From Agroathelia rolfsii (taxonomy: Eukaryota; Basidiomycota; Agaricomycetes; Amylocorticiales; Amylocorticiaceae), in the NCBI GenBank assembly GCA_018343915.1, contig JABRWF010000001.1, positions 124,001 to 188,000 on the forward strand: a DNA stretch of 64,000 nt, read 5' to 3'. A program made the position numbers and the translations under genes. How positions within the stretch are numbered: the stretch's first letter is position 1; every line of letters starts with the position of its first letter. The notes beneath the pieces were generated by a model. It was not told where the DNA came from, did not search any database, and was given only the letters and a program-made list of their open reading frames with translations. Below, one piece after another: positions 26,036 through 37,099 of the stretch.

Positions 26036-26479
26036 GAGATGGTACTGGCAAGAGACAAGAGTGGCATTCCTTGCCGGGGTTACAAGGATAACGACGAAAG
26101 TGTCGAATGACGTTTCGTCATTTCCCCGGCGCGGGCCCTTGGCTTGAATCTATTTGCGTGATACTTTGCGTCATATTCGATATACATGTATATATTTTTA
26201 AATAATGGTTCTGCATGCACCATTGTTCTAAGCAATACGATTGGCCTCAAAATAGCATTACTTGGACGGCGCCAATGTGCACCATGGTCATGATGTAATA
26301 TAGCTTCGAGTCGCAGCCTACTAACACATGAAACTTGCACGGACGACGACACGGACCCACAACTAATACAGCCCAGTTGGAGGCTTAGTCTAGGGTTGAC
26401 AGTCTCCCGTAGAGGGATGCAATCAAACGCCCATGCTAACGAATACCTCAAGCTGGAATGCTGAATCCAGCTCACATGG
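26036..26479. other. Upstream region of the Nramp gene
   Basis: No recognisable gene. A 131-codon open frame on the minus strand (26080-26475) has no known motif and biased, disordered content; it is treated as chance. Confidence 0.45.
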
Positions 26480-27460
26480 ACTTGGATAGCTTGAGCGTCT
26501 ATTTGTTCAAAAAATCATCAACTATTTCACAAGTTCCGTGGAATGTTAGATGTTCGACACCAACAGAATGACATTCCAAACACAAGATCATCAGGATGGA
26601 TCAATACTCATTGAATACTAGTAGGCGTATATCCATCACTCGTATCGACCACTCTCTCTATAGGCTCGAGACGCCCATCAACCCCGTGGATGTGAAACAG
26701 GTTTTTGAGTCCCCCTCTTTTATAGATACATGCATGTTCTCACCCGGCCATAGCTACGGATTATCTCACACGGGAACTGAAGGCATTATGATGTCCTCAA
26801 GAGTCATTGCGATATTATACTCTTCATCAATCCCAACAGCATTCAAGTCCTCAAAGTACAGCGCTGCAACTTATCTCCGAGTTTGAGTCCAAACGATTCG
26901 GACCCTATGTCACATTCAAGCTAGACACCGACCTGTTTACATAACGAAAATTCAGTCTGGGTGATGTGGTCAAATGCTTTGGTAAGTTGATGATCACATA
27001 AAGTATGACTGGTGGCGTGATGGTTCAAGTCATGGGGCTCCATGATCATGAGGGCCTCTGCAACCCCGTTTTCAGCTTTCACGGGCAGTGACTCCAAGTC
27101 AGGACAACGCCATTGATGGCTTGAATATCACCTTCACTAATTACTTTTATGCTAGGGCACTTGAAATCTTGCCATATCTGTTAATACAGGATGGATCACA
27201 CGTTTTTGTCAATTAGGGTCCAGCTCGAAATATAGTTTGCACAGGAGCTGCAACCACATCTACAACAGATGATGGGTTCCTTCGTGAGGGACAGCAGTCT
27301 CCAAGAGCAAGTGCTGATTACCCCAAAGCTATAGTTAATGGATCAAATCACAGCAATGTCAAAGGAGCCCCTAAATTCAACTGAAACGTTGCCGATGACT
27401 AGTATTTATGAAGCCGAAGAGGTAAACCAGCCCGGTACATTCCCCCTCAACCTCCGGTCG
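26480..27460 (-). pseudogene. Possible decayed gene fragments
   Basis: Minus-strand stretches look coding but are broken by stops and shifts. In order: CPSIKVISEGDIQAINGVVL (near 27150), GPNRLDSNSEISCSA (near 26890), then in another frame ALYFEDLNAVGIDEEYNIAM continuing to IIMPSVPV and a stop (near 26830), then GENMHVSIKEGDSKTCFTS (near 26730). Some breaks could be introns, but no start, stop or complete splice chain could be found. No family recognised. A pseudogene lying beside the seven-helix cluster is the simplest reading; an intron-rich real gene is the alternative. Confidence 0.3.
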
Positions 27461-27491
27461 CAGTTGAAGGATTAGTGCTCTGCCCGAAAAG

Positions 27492-28985
27492 ATGGCTATT
27501 TCGTTGGCTGTCGTTACACTCATCTCTATTTGTACAGAGTCCATCTGCTATGGTATGTTTCCGCCTTAAATTTTATCGCAGATGTTGTCTGAGTCGTGTA
27601 TCGATGTCACATTATCTTTAGGAATTTATGTGGTTCTTTTTTTGGCTTGTATACATGTACTGCTGCAGAAACGCAAGAAGGGCCAGGAATTGAACAAACT
27701 TTTGATGGCTGTATCTATAGCAATGTTCATTTTATCTACAACAGTGAGTCGGGTTGATTACCCCAAAGGTTTTATTTATGATTCTTGTTCATAGCACGTA
27801 GTCGTTGATTTAATACGCGTTGTTGATGCTTTCATATCTCATGCCGATTCACCTGCGGCAAACCTAGGTAAAGTCAGTGCGACGTCTTATCTCGTGAAAT
27901 CTGTGGCATATTATCTCGAAACTATCATTGGAGATGGTTTCATGGTATGTCTTTTGCATATTCTTGTTTGGTTTACTTGGTTCTAATGTGTTGCAGTTGT
28001 ATCGCCTATGTTGGGTTTGGCGTGGGGACAAGAGGGTGGCTATTCCTGTCTTCATTTGTTTTATAGCCAGCATGGGTCCGTTTTTCTTGCTATATATATA
28101 TATATATATGTATCACTCACTAACAGCGCTCTACTTCATTACGCCTTTAGCGCTTGGTGCAACTGCTATGATTTTTTTCTCCCAGACTCCACCATCAGAC
28201 GCAGTGTTTTCCGCCAAGCTACAACGATTTATAGCATCATTCTTTTGTTTAACGCTCGTCACCAATTCTATGTGCACTCGTGCGTATCGCTGTGCCATCG
28301 TATATTGCGCTTATCCTTATGATTGAGCGAAATCGCTTCCAGTCCTTATAGCAGGTCGCATATGGTGGATGGGGAGGAAAATAATTAGTCATACAACTGT
28401 GAAAGGGAGGTCGACGACGCTTGCTGCTGCAGTTATGATTGAGTCCGGCGCAATGTATTCCATTTTGCTCATCTTGCTCTTGGCAACTTACGAGGGTTCG
28501 AGCTATAGCCAGTATATCTTCCTGGATGCTGTATGTTGCCTTACAAGTAATCATGTCCATTGTGTTCGGGGACTCACTGTTACACTATTTCTCCCTTGCA
28601 ACAGGTCTGCCCCGTTATTGTAAGCTATTTTTACCTCATAAAAAGCATGCCATTGAATTTTTTGATTGACATTAACTAGGGAATTGTATTTTCGATGATC
28701 ATCGTCCGCATAAGCCTTGGCCTCAGTTCAAATCAAGCCACAACCGAAGCTATGACGACTTTCTTCACCGAACCGTCGAGCCTGGCCACACCACAGTCTA
28801 GAACTAGGGTTCAAGAAGCTAGTGGGGAGTCTCATCATTTGGGACCATTAGCGATTAAAGTCACTCAAGAGACCTTCCGTTCAAACTCTATAACAGAGGA
28901 AATAAACAGAGGGAAGGCCATTTACTTTGACAATCATGATGTCCACGAACGAAATACATCAGACGAGATATCTATGTCTGCCTAA
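27492..28985 (+). CDS. Seven-helix membrane protein, copy A of a local three-gene family
   Basis: Eight exons: 27492-27552, 27622-27743, 27795-27944, 27997-28075, 28151-28279, 28343-28530, 28605-28619 and 28680-28985. Total 1050 nt, giving 349 residues. About seven hydrophobic segments are visible, e.g. GIYVVLFLACIHVLLQ, MAVSIAMFILSTT, VAIPVFICFIASM and MYSILLILLLATY. A loop motif GDGFMLYRLCWVWRGDKR and the blocks AGRIWW and MIIVRISLGLSSN also occur in copies B and C. The polar C-terminal tail includes GPLAIKVTQETFRS. Such seven-helix proteins of unknown ligand are frequent in agaricomycetes; a receptor-like role is only a guess. Exon 7 is 15 nt. An (AT)n run lies in intron 4. Confidence 0.75.
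28091..28109. repeat. (TA)n microsatellite in an intron of seven-helix copy A
   Basis: About nine TA units between exon 4 and exon 5 of the gene at 27492-28985. Confidence 0.8.
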
Positions 28986-29977
28986 GAAGCGACGAGTTGG
29001 CGTTGGGGATATTGAACGGAGAGACGACAATATCTACTAAATATCCCTTCTTGGGCAAAGTCGACATTCCAGTGTGTACTGACTTGTGCGCATAAGCAAC
29101 TATACCGGTAATACACATAGACACGGGACGTTACTTTTTTGATTAATTTATTTAAAGTCCTAGCATGGTACCAAGACAAGCCAGACTTCAGGAGATATCC
29201 TGGTTCTGAGCGGTGCCTGGTGATAGGTAACTAAAGTGGGTGTGAATCGTGTGGTAGAATAGTGGCTGGGTGTGTGTGTGTGTGTGTGTGTGTACGGCGG
29301 AGCACGCGACACGTGCAGTTCTATGATCGTGAACGTAACTTGTTATTTCAAGTTGACGTCTGACCTTTGCGACCTCGAAGGCTCAAACTGACTACTCTTT
29401 CTCATGTGATAACAAACAGCTTTGGCTTTTTTCATTCTCAATGGTATCAAAACCATCCTTGGCGCCAGAATACTTACAGGTACTACCAACCCGGTCACAA
29501 ATGCGACTCAGGCAACAACGGTGGCATGACACTTGCCCATCAAAGTGAATGTGCTTGGTATCAATCCGGTACCGGCATAAATGATGGCCATTTTCTGCTA
29601 CTTAAAGGCTGGACATAGAAAAACAGGTATATATGTAGTTGCAATAGTCGAATGAACACCGTGACAAGTAAGCAATTTAAACGGCTTCGTGTTATCCATG
29701 CTGGCGTTCCAGCTCCGCAATTGCTCTCAAGTACTTCATTATATCTGGGCCCTAGGCCTAAATTTAGAAGCCACCCATTACTTCCCTTATATAAGCCTTA
29801 TCCCTCAGGAATCAACACCGGTGCAACAAATCTTGATGTGCCGGCTATAGACACCGTGACAGCCTATATGCTAAGGGCAACGCATTGCATTCTGATCTAG
29901 TGATGTAGTAGACCATATAGAGGTGAAGCTGAGAGACTCTAAGACCCCCCCCCCTCTCTCTCTGAAGACGCCCCAAA
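28986..29977. other. Spacer between seven-helix copies A and B
   Basis: It contains a (TG)n run at 29271-29293 and a run of ten C at about 29945-29954. One frame near 29410-29510 reads protein-like (ILGARILTGTTNPVTNATQ) but ends in stops, so it may be a remnant. No intact gene is supported. Confidence 0.45.
29271..29293. repeat. (TG)n microsatellite
   Basis: About eleven TG units in the spacer between seven-helix copies A and B. Confidence 0.85.
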
Positions 29978-31425
29978 ATGCCTATGAGTCTGACTGCTGT
30001 GACAATAACTTCCCTCTTCCTGGAGTCTCTTCTATACGGTGACTGCGCGCACGCTTGCTTCCAAAAATCTTGGTCTGTCTAAACGGTATCTTTTTAGGTG
30101 TTTTCCTGGTATTGTTTATCATATCAGTGTTTTTTACGCTGCGGAGGCGCCGTAAGAGTGGGATGGTGAACACTTTTTCGCTGGTAGCAGTGTCCGCTAT
30201 GTTTGTTTTGGCCACGATGGTAGATCCCTCCTAAAAAATTTCCCATCCTAAAACTCACAAGGAACTATCTAAGCACATAGTAGCCTCCCTAGTACGAGCG
30301 TTAACAGCCTTTGTGAATGATAACAATAATCCGGATAACTACCTGTTCATATTAAACGGTCAAATGGACGCGATTAGATCTATGGCATATGGCTTGCAAA
30401 CGCTTGTCGGGGATGGTCTTATGGTACGTGGATCACCAGATTTTTTAAGAAGGAAAGTAACAAGTCGGAAAGCTGTATCGTCTCTACGTAGTTTGGCACG
30501 ATGAAAAGAGGGTTTTCATCCCTGTATTCTTATGCTTCTTAGCCAATATCGGTAAATGACTTGGAAGTAGAAGCCTCAGTTGTCACTTGTCTTGATGTTG
30601 CTCTGTTTCTATCGCAGGAGTGGGTATTAGCGCTCTTTTGAATATAGCCCGGATATCGCTAGCAGAACTTTTCGCATCCAAAGTTTTTAGTCTTATGGTT
30701 TGGTTCTTCGCACTGACATTATCTATCAATGTCGCTTGCACTTGTAAGTGCTCGATCATTACCAATTGACCGTGCTTTTGGCCTCATAGATCGATACAGC
30801 TCTTATTGCCATTCGTATTTGGTGGAGCGACTGGCAAGTCAGGAAGCACGGTGCTTCAACACCAAGAAATGGAGCATTTGCCATTGCAGTCATTATCGTC
30901 GAATCGGGGGCACTATATTCGTTGTGTTTGATTGTCATTATCTCTTTTTTCCTTAGCCGGAGCTTTGCTCAATTTATACTACTAGACTCAGTAAGCTCAA
31001 CCATTTCCCTCCAAAGCTATCGAATTTCATTCCTTATAATACTAGATAACGCCAATAGTGGTAAGAGAGATCGACCCGCTTCTGTTGCTTCGCTTCAATT
31101 CAAAACTCCCCTATCATAGGGAATCATTTTCTCACTTTTGAGTATCTGCGTGAATTCGGAGTATTTCACCAAGGTCAGGTACAACAAGGAAACTTTGGCT
31201 TTGTCTCCATTTAGGTCCGAGCCAGGCGTAGATGGACACTTTGACGCTGATGGTACTCGGCGAGAACCACATGGAACGCGACCACATCAGATTATCACTA
31301 CACAGGCACTGGCACAAGTGGGAAATGTAGCGCTCCATCGAGAAGAATGTTTGGAAGCGCGAGTTAAGTCTACGGAGATTTTGGATATGTCAAATAACAA
31401 TTCTGTAAACGCAAGCACACAATAG
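29978..31425 (+). CDS. Seven-helix membrane protein, copy B
   Basis: Eight exons: 29978-30038, 30098-30219, 30274-30423, 30473-30551, 30618-30743, 30800-30990, 31046-31060 and 31120-31425. Total 1050 nt, 349 residues, the same length as copy A; exons 1-4 and the last two have identical sizes. Start MPMSLTAVTITSLF. Hydrophobic segments include GVFLVLFIISVFFTL and SLVAVSAMFVLAT. Shared blocks: GDGLMLYRLYVVWHDEKRVF, LIAIRIWWSDW and VIIVESGALYSL. The seventh helix (GIIFSLLSICV) and the tail are much more divergent than between A and C. The acceptor of exon 4 (gaaag) is atypical. Intact, in tandem with copy A and tail-to-tail with copy C. Function unknown. Confidence 0.7.
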
Positions 31426-31609
31426 TCGTCAGTCCTGAATACCAATATTTCAAGTCGATGTCGATTTCTTCCCTAACCCAATTTGAGAGTCATATTTGGT
31501 GGTCATGAGCTCTGCATATACGTATCCATCAAACTAATATTCCACTCTTACATACGACATCCTCAAGAAAATATAGATAAATGCTAAAATTTGAGAATTT
31601 TCCCTGGTC

Positions 31610-33091
31610 TTATGAGGCGATACCACCGGCTACCTCTCGGTCAAAATCAAGACGAAGCGGTTTCCCATCACGAATTTCTGCCCCAGTAGACCGGAACGTC
31701 TCCTGAGTTACTTTAACCTCGAGGGGTCCCATAGGATGCGAATCTATGTGCATAGGCTGGTCGCCTAAGCTTGAACGTGGTGCGGCCGATCTTGTGGGCG
31801 CGATAAACAATGTCGATATCGCCTCTGATTCGACGTGACTTGAATTAAGGCCGAGGCCGATGCGAACAATGATCATTGAAAACACAATGCCCTTGACGAG
31901 CCTGAGTATGTATAAGTTATTAAACATGATTGGATCAACTTACAATGACATGACAAGCCTGAGACGATGGCCATGATGACGATGAGTTCCAAGTATTAAA
32001 ATAATCAACAATTTTCCAACGTACCGCATCAAGGAAGAAGTACTGTGCGTAGCTCGAGCTCGCGTATGTTGCTAGAAGAAGGACGAGCATGATCGAGTAA
32101 ATTGCACCAGATTCGATGACGACGGCGGCAGCGGGCATTGTTGTTCTTCCTTTAATAGTGGCAGCATGACTGACAATATTCTTGTTTGACCACCAAATAC
32201 GACCTGCTATCAGGACTAGCAATAGCGTCAACAAAAGAACTCGTAAACAAAGAAGAGATGAAGTGTTACACACAAGTGCAACTAAGGTTAGTGAAAAGAG
32301 TCAAGGAAAAGAACGACGCTATGAAGCGTTGCAGCTTGAATACGAAAACTGCCTCGCCAGAAGGTGCGGTGACGAAGAATGCAAAGATAGTAGCAGCAAC
32401 ACCTGAGCAACCATAGTTCAAAAAAAAAAAAAAGGCTCGAAGCTAATATTTAGTGGACATCATACCGATGCTAGTTAGGAAGCAGATGAAGATGGGAATG
32501 ACAACCCGTTTGTCTCCGTGCCAAACCCAGAACAGGCGATACAGCTTAAGTCAAAAACAACATAACCGTTCAAGGATTCATTCTGCTTGAGAGCATCAGC
32601 ATAAGGCCCACCATGAAGCCATCCCCAACGATAGTCTGAAGCTCATATGCCACCGTTTTCACAAGATACAGATCCGCGTTGACGGCCGATAAATATCCCG
32701 CGCTCGCGCCTTCGTGAGTGATGAACGCTCTTAGTACACGAATCAAGTCCGTCACGATATGCTGTCGTGAGCGGTGAGCTTATGTGCTGTACTCGCTTCA
32801 TCCATTAACCTACCATGGTAGAAAGGATAAACATAACAACAGAAATGGCTAGAAGGAGGCGGTTGCGCCCCTGGCCCTTCTTGCGTTTTTGCATGAGGAC
32901 ATAGATGCAAGCCGAGAAGCAGACCAAATAGATTCCTAAAAGTGAAGAGGATGTCCCGACGGTGGTTCATACCAACACCAATGAGTCCGCGGAGCGTCTT
33001 ACGAGGGTCTGGAGCAATAGAATATGTTACCATAAAGAACGGATTCCGTGCAGATAGAAATGAGCGTGGCGGCATCCAACGAGATGGACAT
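31610..33091 (-). CDS. Seven-helix membrane protein, copy C
   Basis: Nine exons: 33091-33031, 33008-32973, 32935-32814, 32761-32612, 32544-32466, 32402-32274, 32215-32025, 31958-31944 and 31891-31610. Total 1065 nt, 354 residues. Start MSISLDAATLISICTES, close to copy A. It has an additional second exon (36 nt) absent from A and B. Shared blocks: GIYLVCFSACIYVLMQKRKK, GDGFMLYRLFWVWHGDKR, LIAGRIWWSNKNIVSH, VVIESGAIYSIMLV and GIVFSMIIVRIGLGLNSS; the tail has GPLEVKVTQETFRS as in A. Copies A and C are the closest pair although inverted, so the duplication involved an inversion. A T tract (32420-32433, sense) lies in intron 5. Function unknown. Confidence 0.75.
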
Positions 33092-34307
33092 TGCAAGAAA
33101 CAATGCCAGCAGCCCCTGAGACAGTCGGAGTGGGCAGCAAGAAGACAGGTCTGGAGAAAGGAAGGAGACGGCTTCACCCCCGCATAATAAAGATTACCAA
33201 TTGGGTTTACGACTCTGTCATCGCTTTGATTCGATACCAGAAGCGGGCTTACTTGACCAGAAGTCTTGCGGACATACTGTGACCCATATGACGGCTTCGA
33301 TAGACTACAGCATCACAAATTCTAACGACCTGTGATTGGCGACCTGCTGTTCGTGATACAATGATGGGCTTTGTTATTGGCTTGTCAGGCAACATCGCTC
33401 CGGTGGTTGAGCCATGTCGAACACTCTGCATCCACACAGGACATAATAGTACATGTACCAGCCACGGTGGTTGTTGGGCAAGAATATGTTTCGAGTGATT
33501 CATTCCGACTGTTGAATTTAGGCTGGCAACATTATCACACCTCGTCAATTCGTCTGTTAGACTAATGATATTAGGCTCCCATCAGCCGAAAACAACAATT
33601 ACCCGAGTGGAGCCTCCACAATATTAGTTGTTTAGTAATCATTTGCGATAAGTGATGGTCTGGCGCACTGAGTATAAAATCCGAGTTTGCCATGTGCCCA
33701 TGTCGGTACATTACTCTGCGTGCATTTCCTCGGCAACTCTCCGAGATATGCACCAGCTTACTTGCATTACACGCATACTTGTTACTGCATACCGGCAACG
33801 TTCAATTGAGGTATAAGTAGTCTACATCGGATACATATTTAATTTTGCGAATAAGCAGGGGATGCGGAGGATGGTTCAGATAAAGAGATGCAAAGAGCAC
33901 ATAAGATGCGATGGAGTGTAAGATATGCTTAAATATTAAAGATAATTGACGAATAAACACCTGCGATGAATAATGTTGACAAAGACAAAGATGGCGAAGC
34001 GAAAACATGGTTGATGCTGAATGCTACATGGATGCATATGCGAAGAGTTTGAGAGGTTGAATGTATGCGAAGGCGAAGGTGATCATAGTGCGATCAAGTC
34101 GATGCAAGGTTCTTGCAGATTCGGATAAATAATGCGTGCGTAAATCTTCGGTTAACTTAGATGAAAAAGGCGATATGCCACGAATCGAAAAACCTGAGAG
34201 CAAAAGTGACGCAACAAAAGATGAAGATCGAAAAGGCTACCATCCCTATGCACAGGGATTGGAGCTTTAATACCCATAATATGCGCGCTAAATGCCAATA
34301 TTTGCGA
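33092..34307. other. Intergenic region
   Basis: 1.2 kb between the start of seven-helix copy C (-) and the stop of the Pumilio gene (-). No coding signal recognised in either strand. Confidence 0.5.
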
Positions 34308-37099
34308 TTAGATGCGAGAAAGACGTCCTCTTCCGCCGGGAGAGCGTACCATCCTGTCGCTGAAAGGTACATTGAGATATAATGTTCATCTTGAGGAGTT
34401 AAACGACAGAGTAGATTAGTAACTTACAAGAGCCAGATAACTTTGGAGCCGGTTTTACAGCCACGGAGAGTGACAATATGACCTTTGATGCAATCATACA
34501 ACGCAGCGCGCTGATCCTTATCCGCCTGAAAAGGTAAGTAGATTAGATCATGTAACCAAAATAGACGATCCCGCGTACGTGAGGCAAAACACTGGTGATG
34601 AGGTGACTGCCTGATACAGAAAGAGCCAAGTCAACGAGCATCGCCCTGCGACCACCTCTGGCGGAAATGTATGGTTAGCAAAAGAAAACACTCAGCTACA
34701 TCGTAGAATAAACGAACTTTTTTGCTGGCTCACACAGCCTCTTGATAACTTTGTTCATCGTGTCTGCGCCGCCCTCCTTGAGCGCCTTGGCAACTGACTT
34801 GGATCCATGGTCATGAGTAGCGTAATCAAGGAGGCCTTCCAATAAGTGCTGAAGGGCCAGGTGACGATGCTTCTCGGGTCCATGTTCCAGGACTGCGTCC
34901 TACCGCATCAGCAATAAATATGAAACAAAGTGAAGAATGAACGCACTGTGCTGGATACAATATGCACCCCATTGGTTTTTGGCGACTTCTGCGAATACGC
35001 AAGGGCCCTGACCGAGGAGCTCGTTGATGATGTCGCATTTGGAGGACTCTTCAAGATTTTCGAACGCATGCTACATTCGGTGTGAGGTAGGATCAAAAGG
35101 AAAAGTCTAATGCATCATACCTGAACAACGAGAGAACCAATTTCGTGGCAGGCGAGAGAGGCCCATTTCCCCTTGAGAGATTTATTGATACTGAGGAACA
35201 GATGTCAACCAAAAAGAAGAAGAAAAACAACAGGCGATCAAAATGTGGGCTTACTACTCAAATATGGGTGGCGCAGGAGGGGTCCAGACGAGTTCCATAA
35301 CCTGATTAAATGGGAAACTAAGTTATACATGGCAACGGCAGTGTGCCAAACATGACATACTTTGCTCCAGACGTGTGATGCGTGCTTATTGACCAAACTT
35401 TGGGACGGATCTCCACGAAGAAGCTCCGACACAATCAAGAGTCTCACATCCTCTTCACAGTCGAGAGCCTTTTGCAAGACGTGACAGCCGTAGCAGTTCA
35501 TCGCCAGTTCTACAACGCGCCCCCTTGAAGCCGATTGTCAGCATGTGCTTGTGGAAAGGCTTTTGCTTGAGGAACGCTTACTGCATGCATTGGATAATCT
35601 TGCGTTTCTCCTCTGGCGCCCAAGCGGCTTCAAGGCATCGTTGTACTGCCCAGTTTCCAAATCTTCCAAAAAGTTGGAATCGTCAGTAAAATCATAGAAA
35701 CCAAGGGGTTGTATATAACATGCCTATGGATCATCATTTCGTATCCCCTACCACATACAGCATCGATAATTTTGAAGCGCTCTTCCGAGTCAGCAACTTT
35801 AAGCTTTTGTTGAAGAAAAATGGAGGCCTGTTGATCAGAGTTCTTGACGATGCGAGCGACAAAGGTATGATAGGGAGGCGACGAAGAAGGATGCAACAAA
35901 GAAAGGAAGTTAATCGGCTAGCAAAGATGGTAAGACAGATTGATTCTAGATATCCGAAGAAATGCATTACCTCGTTCATGTGTGCTGGAGGCGAGATTAG
36001 CTCAGGAGGAGATGGCGCGAGATGGCCAGATGGCTCAGGCTGAGTTGGCAGGGGGACGCGCGGGAAAGTCCTACGAGTTAAGAGGGCTGGATCGTCGGCA
36101 TGGGCCTCATGCTTCGCCTCATCTCGTGCCCAGTTAGTTTCGGGAGCAACGGACATGCGTTCGATTTGCGACCAAGCACCAGGCATACGGTCAACGACTA
36201 CCGGATCTGGAACAGTAACGCCGAGACCGCTATCGCGGGTGAATAAACTGTCTTGCTTTGGGAACGAGAAAGAGAGAGAGGTGGGACTATCGAGAGATGG
36301 GATCATGTAGTGAGCTGGTACAGCTGGTTTGGAATCGAGAAATGGGTCGCTGGAAGCAGACGATGAGAAAAGAGATTTTGGGGAAGAGCCAATGGAATGA
36401 GGCAGGGGCTGATCAAATGCAGGGGAATAGTTGGCCAAGCTCAGCTTCTGGTTGAAAGAGAAGCGCATGGGAGAGCCATCAATGGGAGTTGTCAACGACG
36501 TGGGGGTAGACAAAGGCGAAAAGTCGGGCGACAATGAGCGATTGGCCAGGCCTGGATTTACGGGAGACAACGCGGGCGGACGTAGGATGGGGGAATTGAG
36601 GTCCAGGGTGCGAAGAAGCTGCTCGACATGCTGCTTAAACACAAGAAAGGTGAGTATATGCGTGCTAATAATGATAACAATGTCATCTACAAACCTCGTC
36701 CTCCGGGGGAATCGATGGCTTCAGCCTGGGCTGCTCGGGAAAGGGAAAGAATCCGGCGCTCTTGGCAATGTTTTTGGGCAGTTGCTCGACAGGCCCAAAA
36801 ACATCCCCATACGTGATGGAACGCGCCGACGGTTGGGAGGCGCCAAACGCACCGTACATGCAGTATTCGTCCTGAACATGATCCACGAGTGGTTGGAACG
36901 GTTTGGGGGTTTGCTTCTGCATGCGCAAGGCAGGAGGTGCCCAAATGGACGCCTCTGTACCAGGAGGACGAGGGAGGGGATTCTGCTGATCCAGATTGGA
37001 GGAAGGAATGTTGTTGGAAAGGGAAGAAAGGAACGGATTGGATGCCAACTGTGAGGACGCATGGGACGACAACGAGGACGATGGAAAATAGTGGTTCAT
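34308..37099 (-). CDS. Pumilio (PUF) family RNA-binding protein
   Basis: Twelve exons (37099-36695, 36633-35971, 35917-35724, 35662-35582, 35523-35361, 35301-35255, 35190-35121, 35070-34947, 34892-34718, 34657-34579, 34525-34428, 34359-34308) sum to 2151 nt, 716 residues. The first half is a disordered Ser/Pro-rich region. The second half is a row of PUF helical repeats: GRGYEMMIHRFGNWAVQRCL, LAMNCYGCHVLQKALD, KHASHVWSKVMELV, LACHEIGSLVVQHAFEN, VAKNQWGAYCIQHILEHG, DHGSKSVAKAL, VSGSHLITSVLP and GCKTGSKVIWLFDR. PUF proteins bind 3' UTR motifs and repress or localise mRNAs. The intron after IHR has a GC donor (gcatgt). It diverges from SNF1 across 1.5 kb. Which yeast PUF is its ortholog is not clear. 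Confidence 0.87.

Noticed and set aside
26080..26475. 131-codon minus-strand open frame upstream of Nramp
   Set aside because: No motif and no splice or start context; length is compatible with chance.
32942..33187. Plus-strand and shifted minus-strand frames around 32.75-33.19 kb
   Set aside because: They are shadows of the spliced seven-helix copy C, whose exons use another frame.
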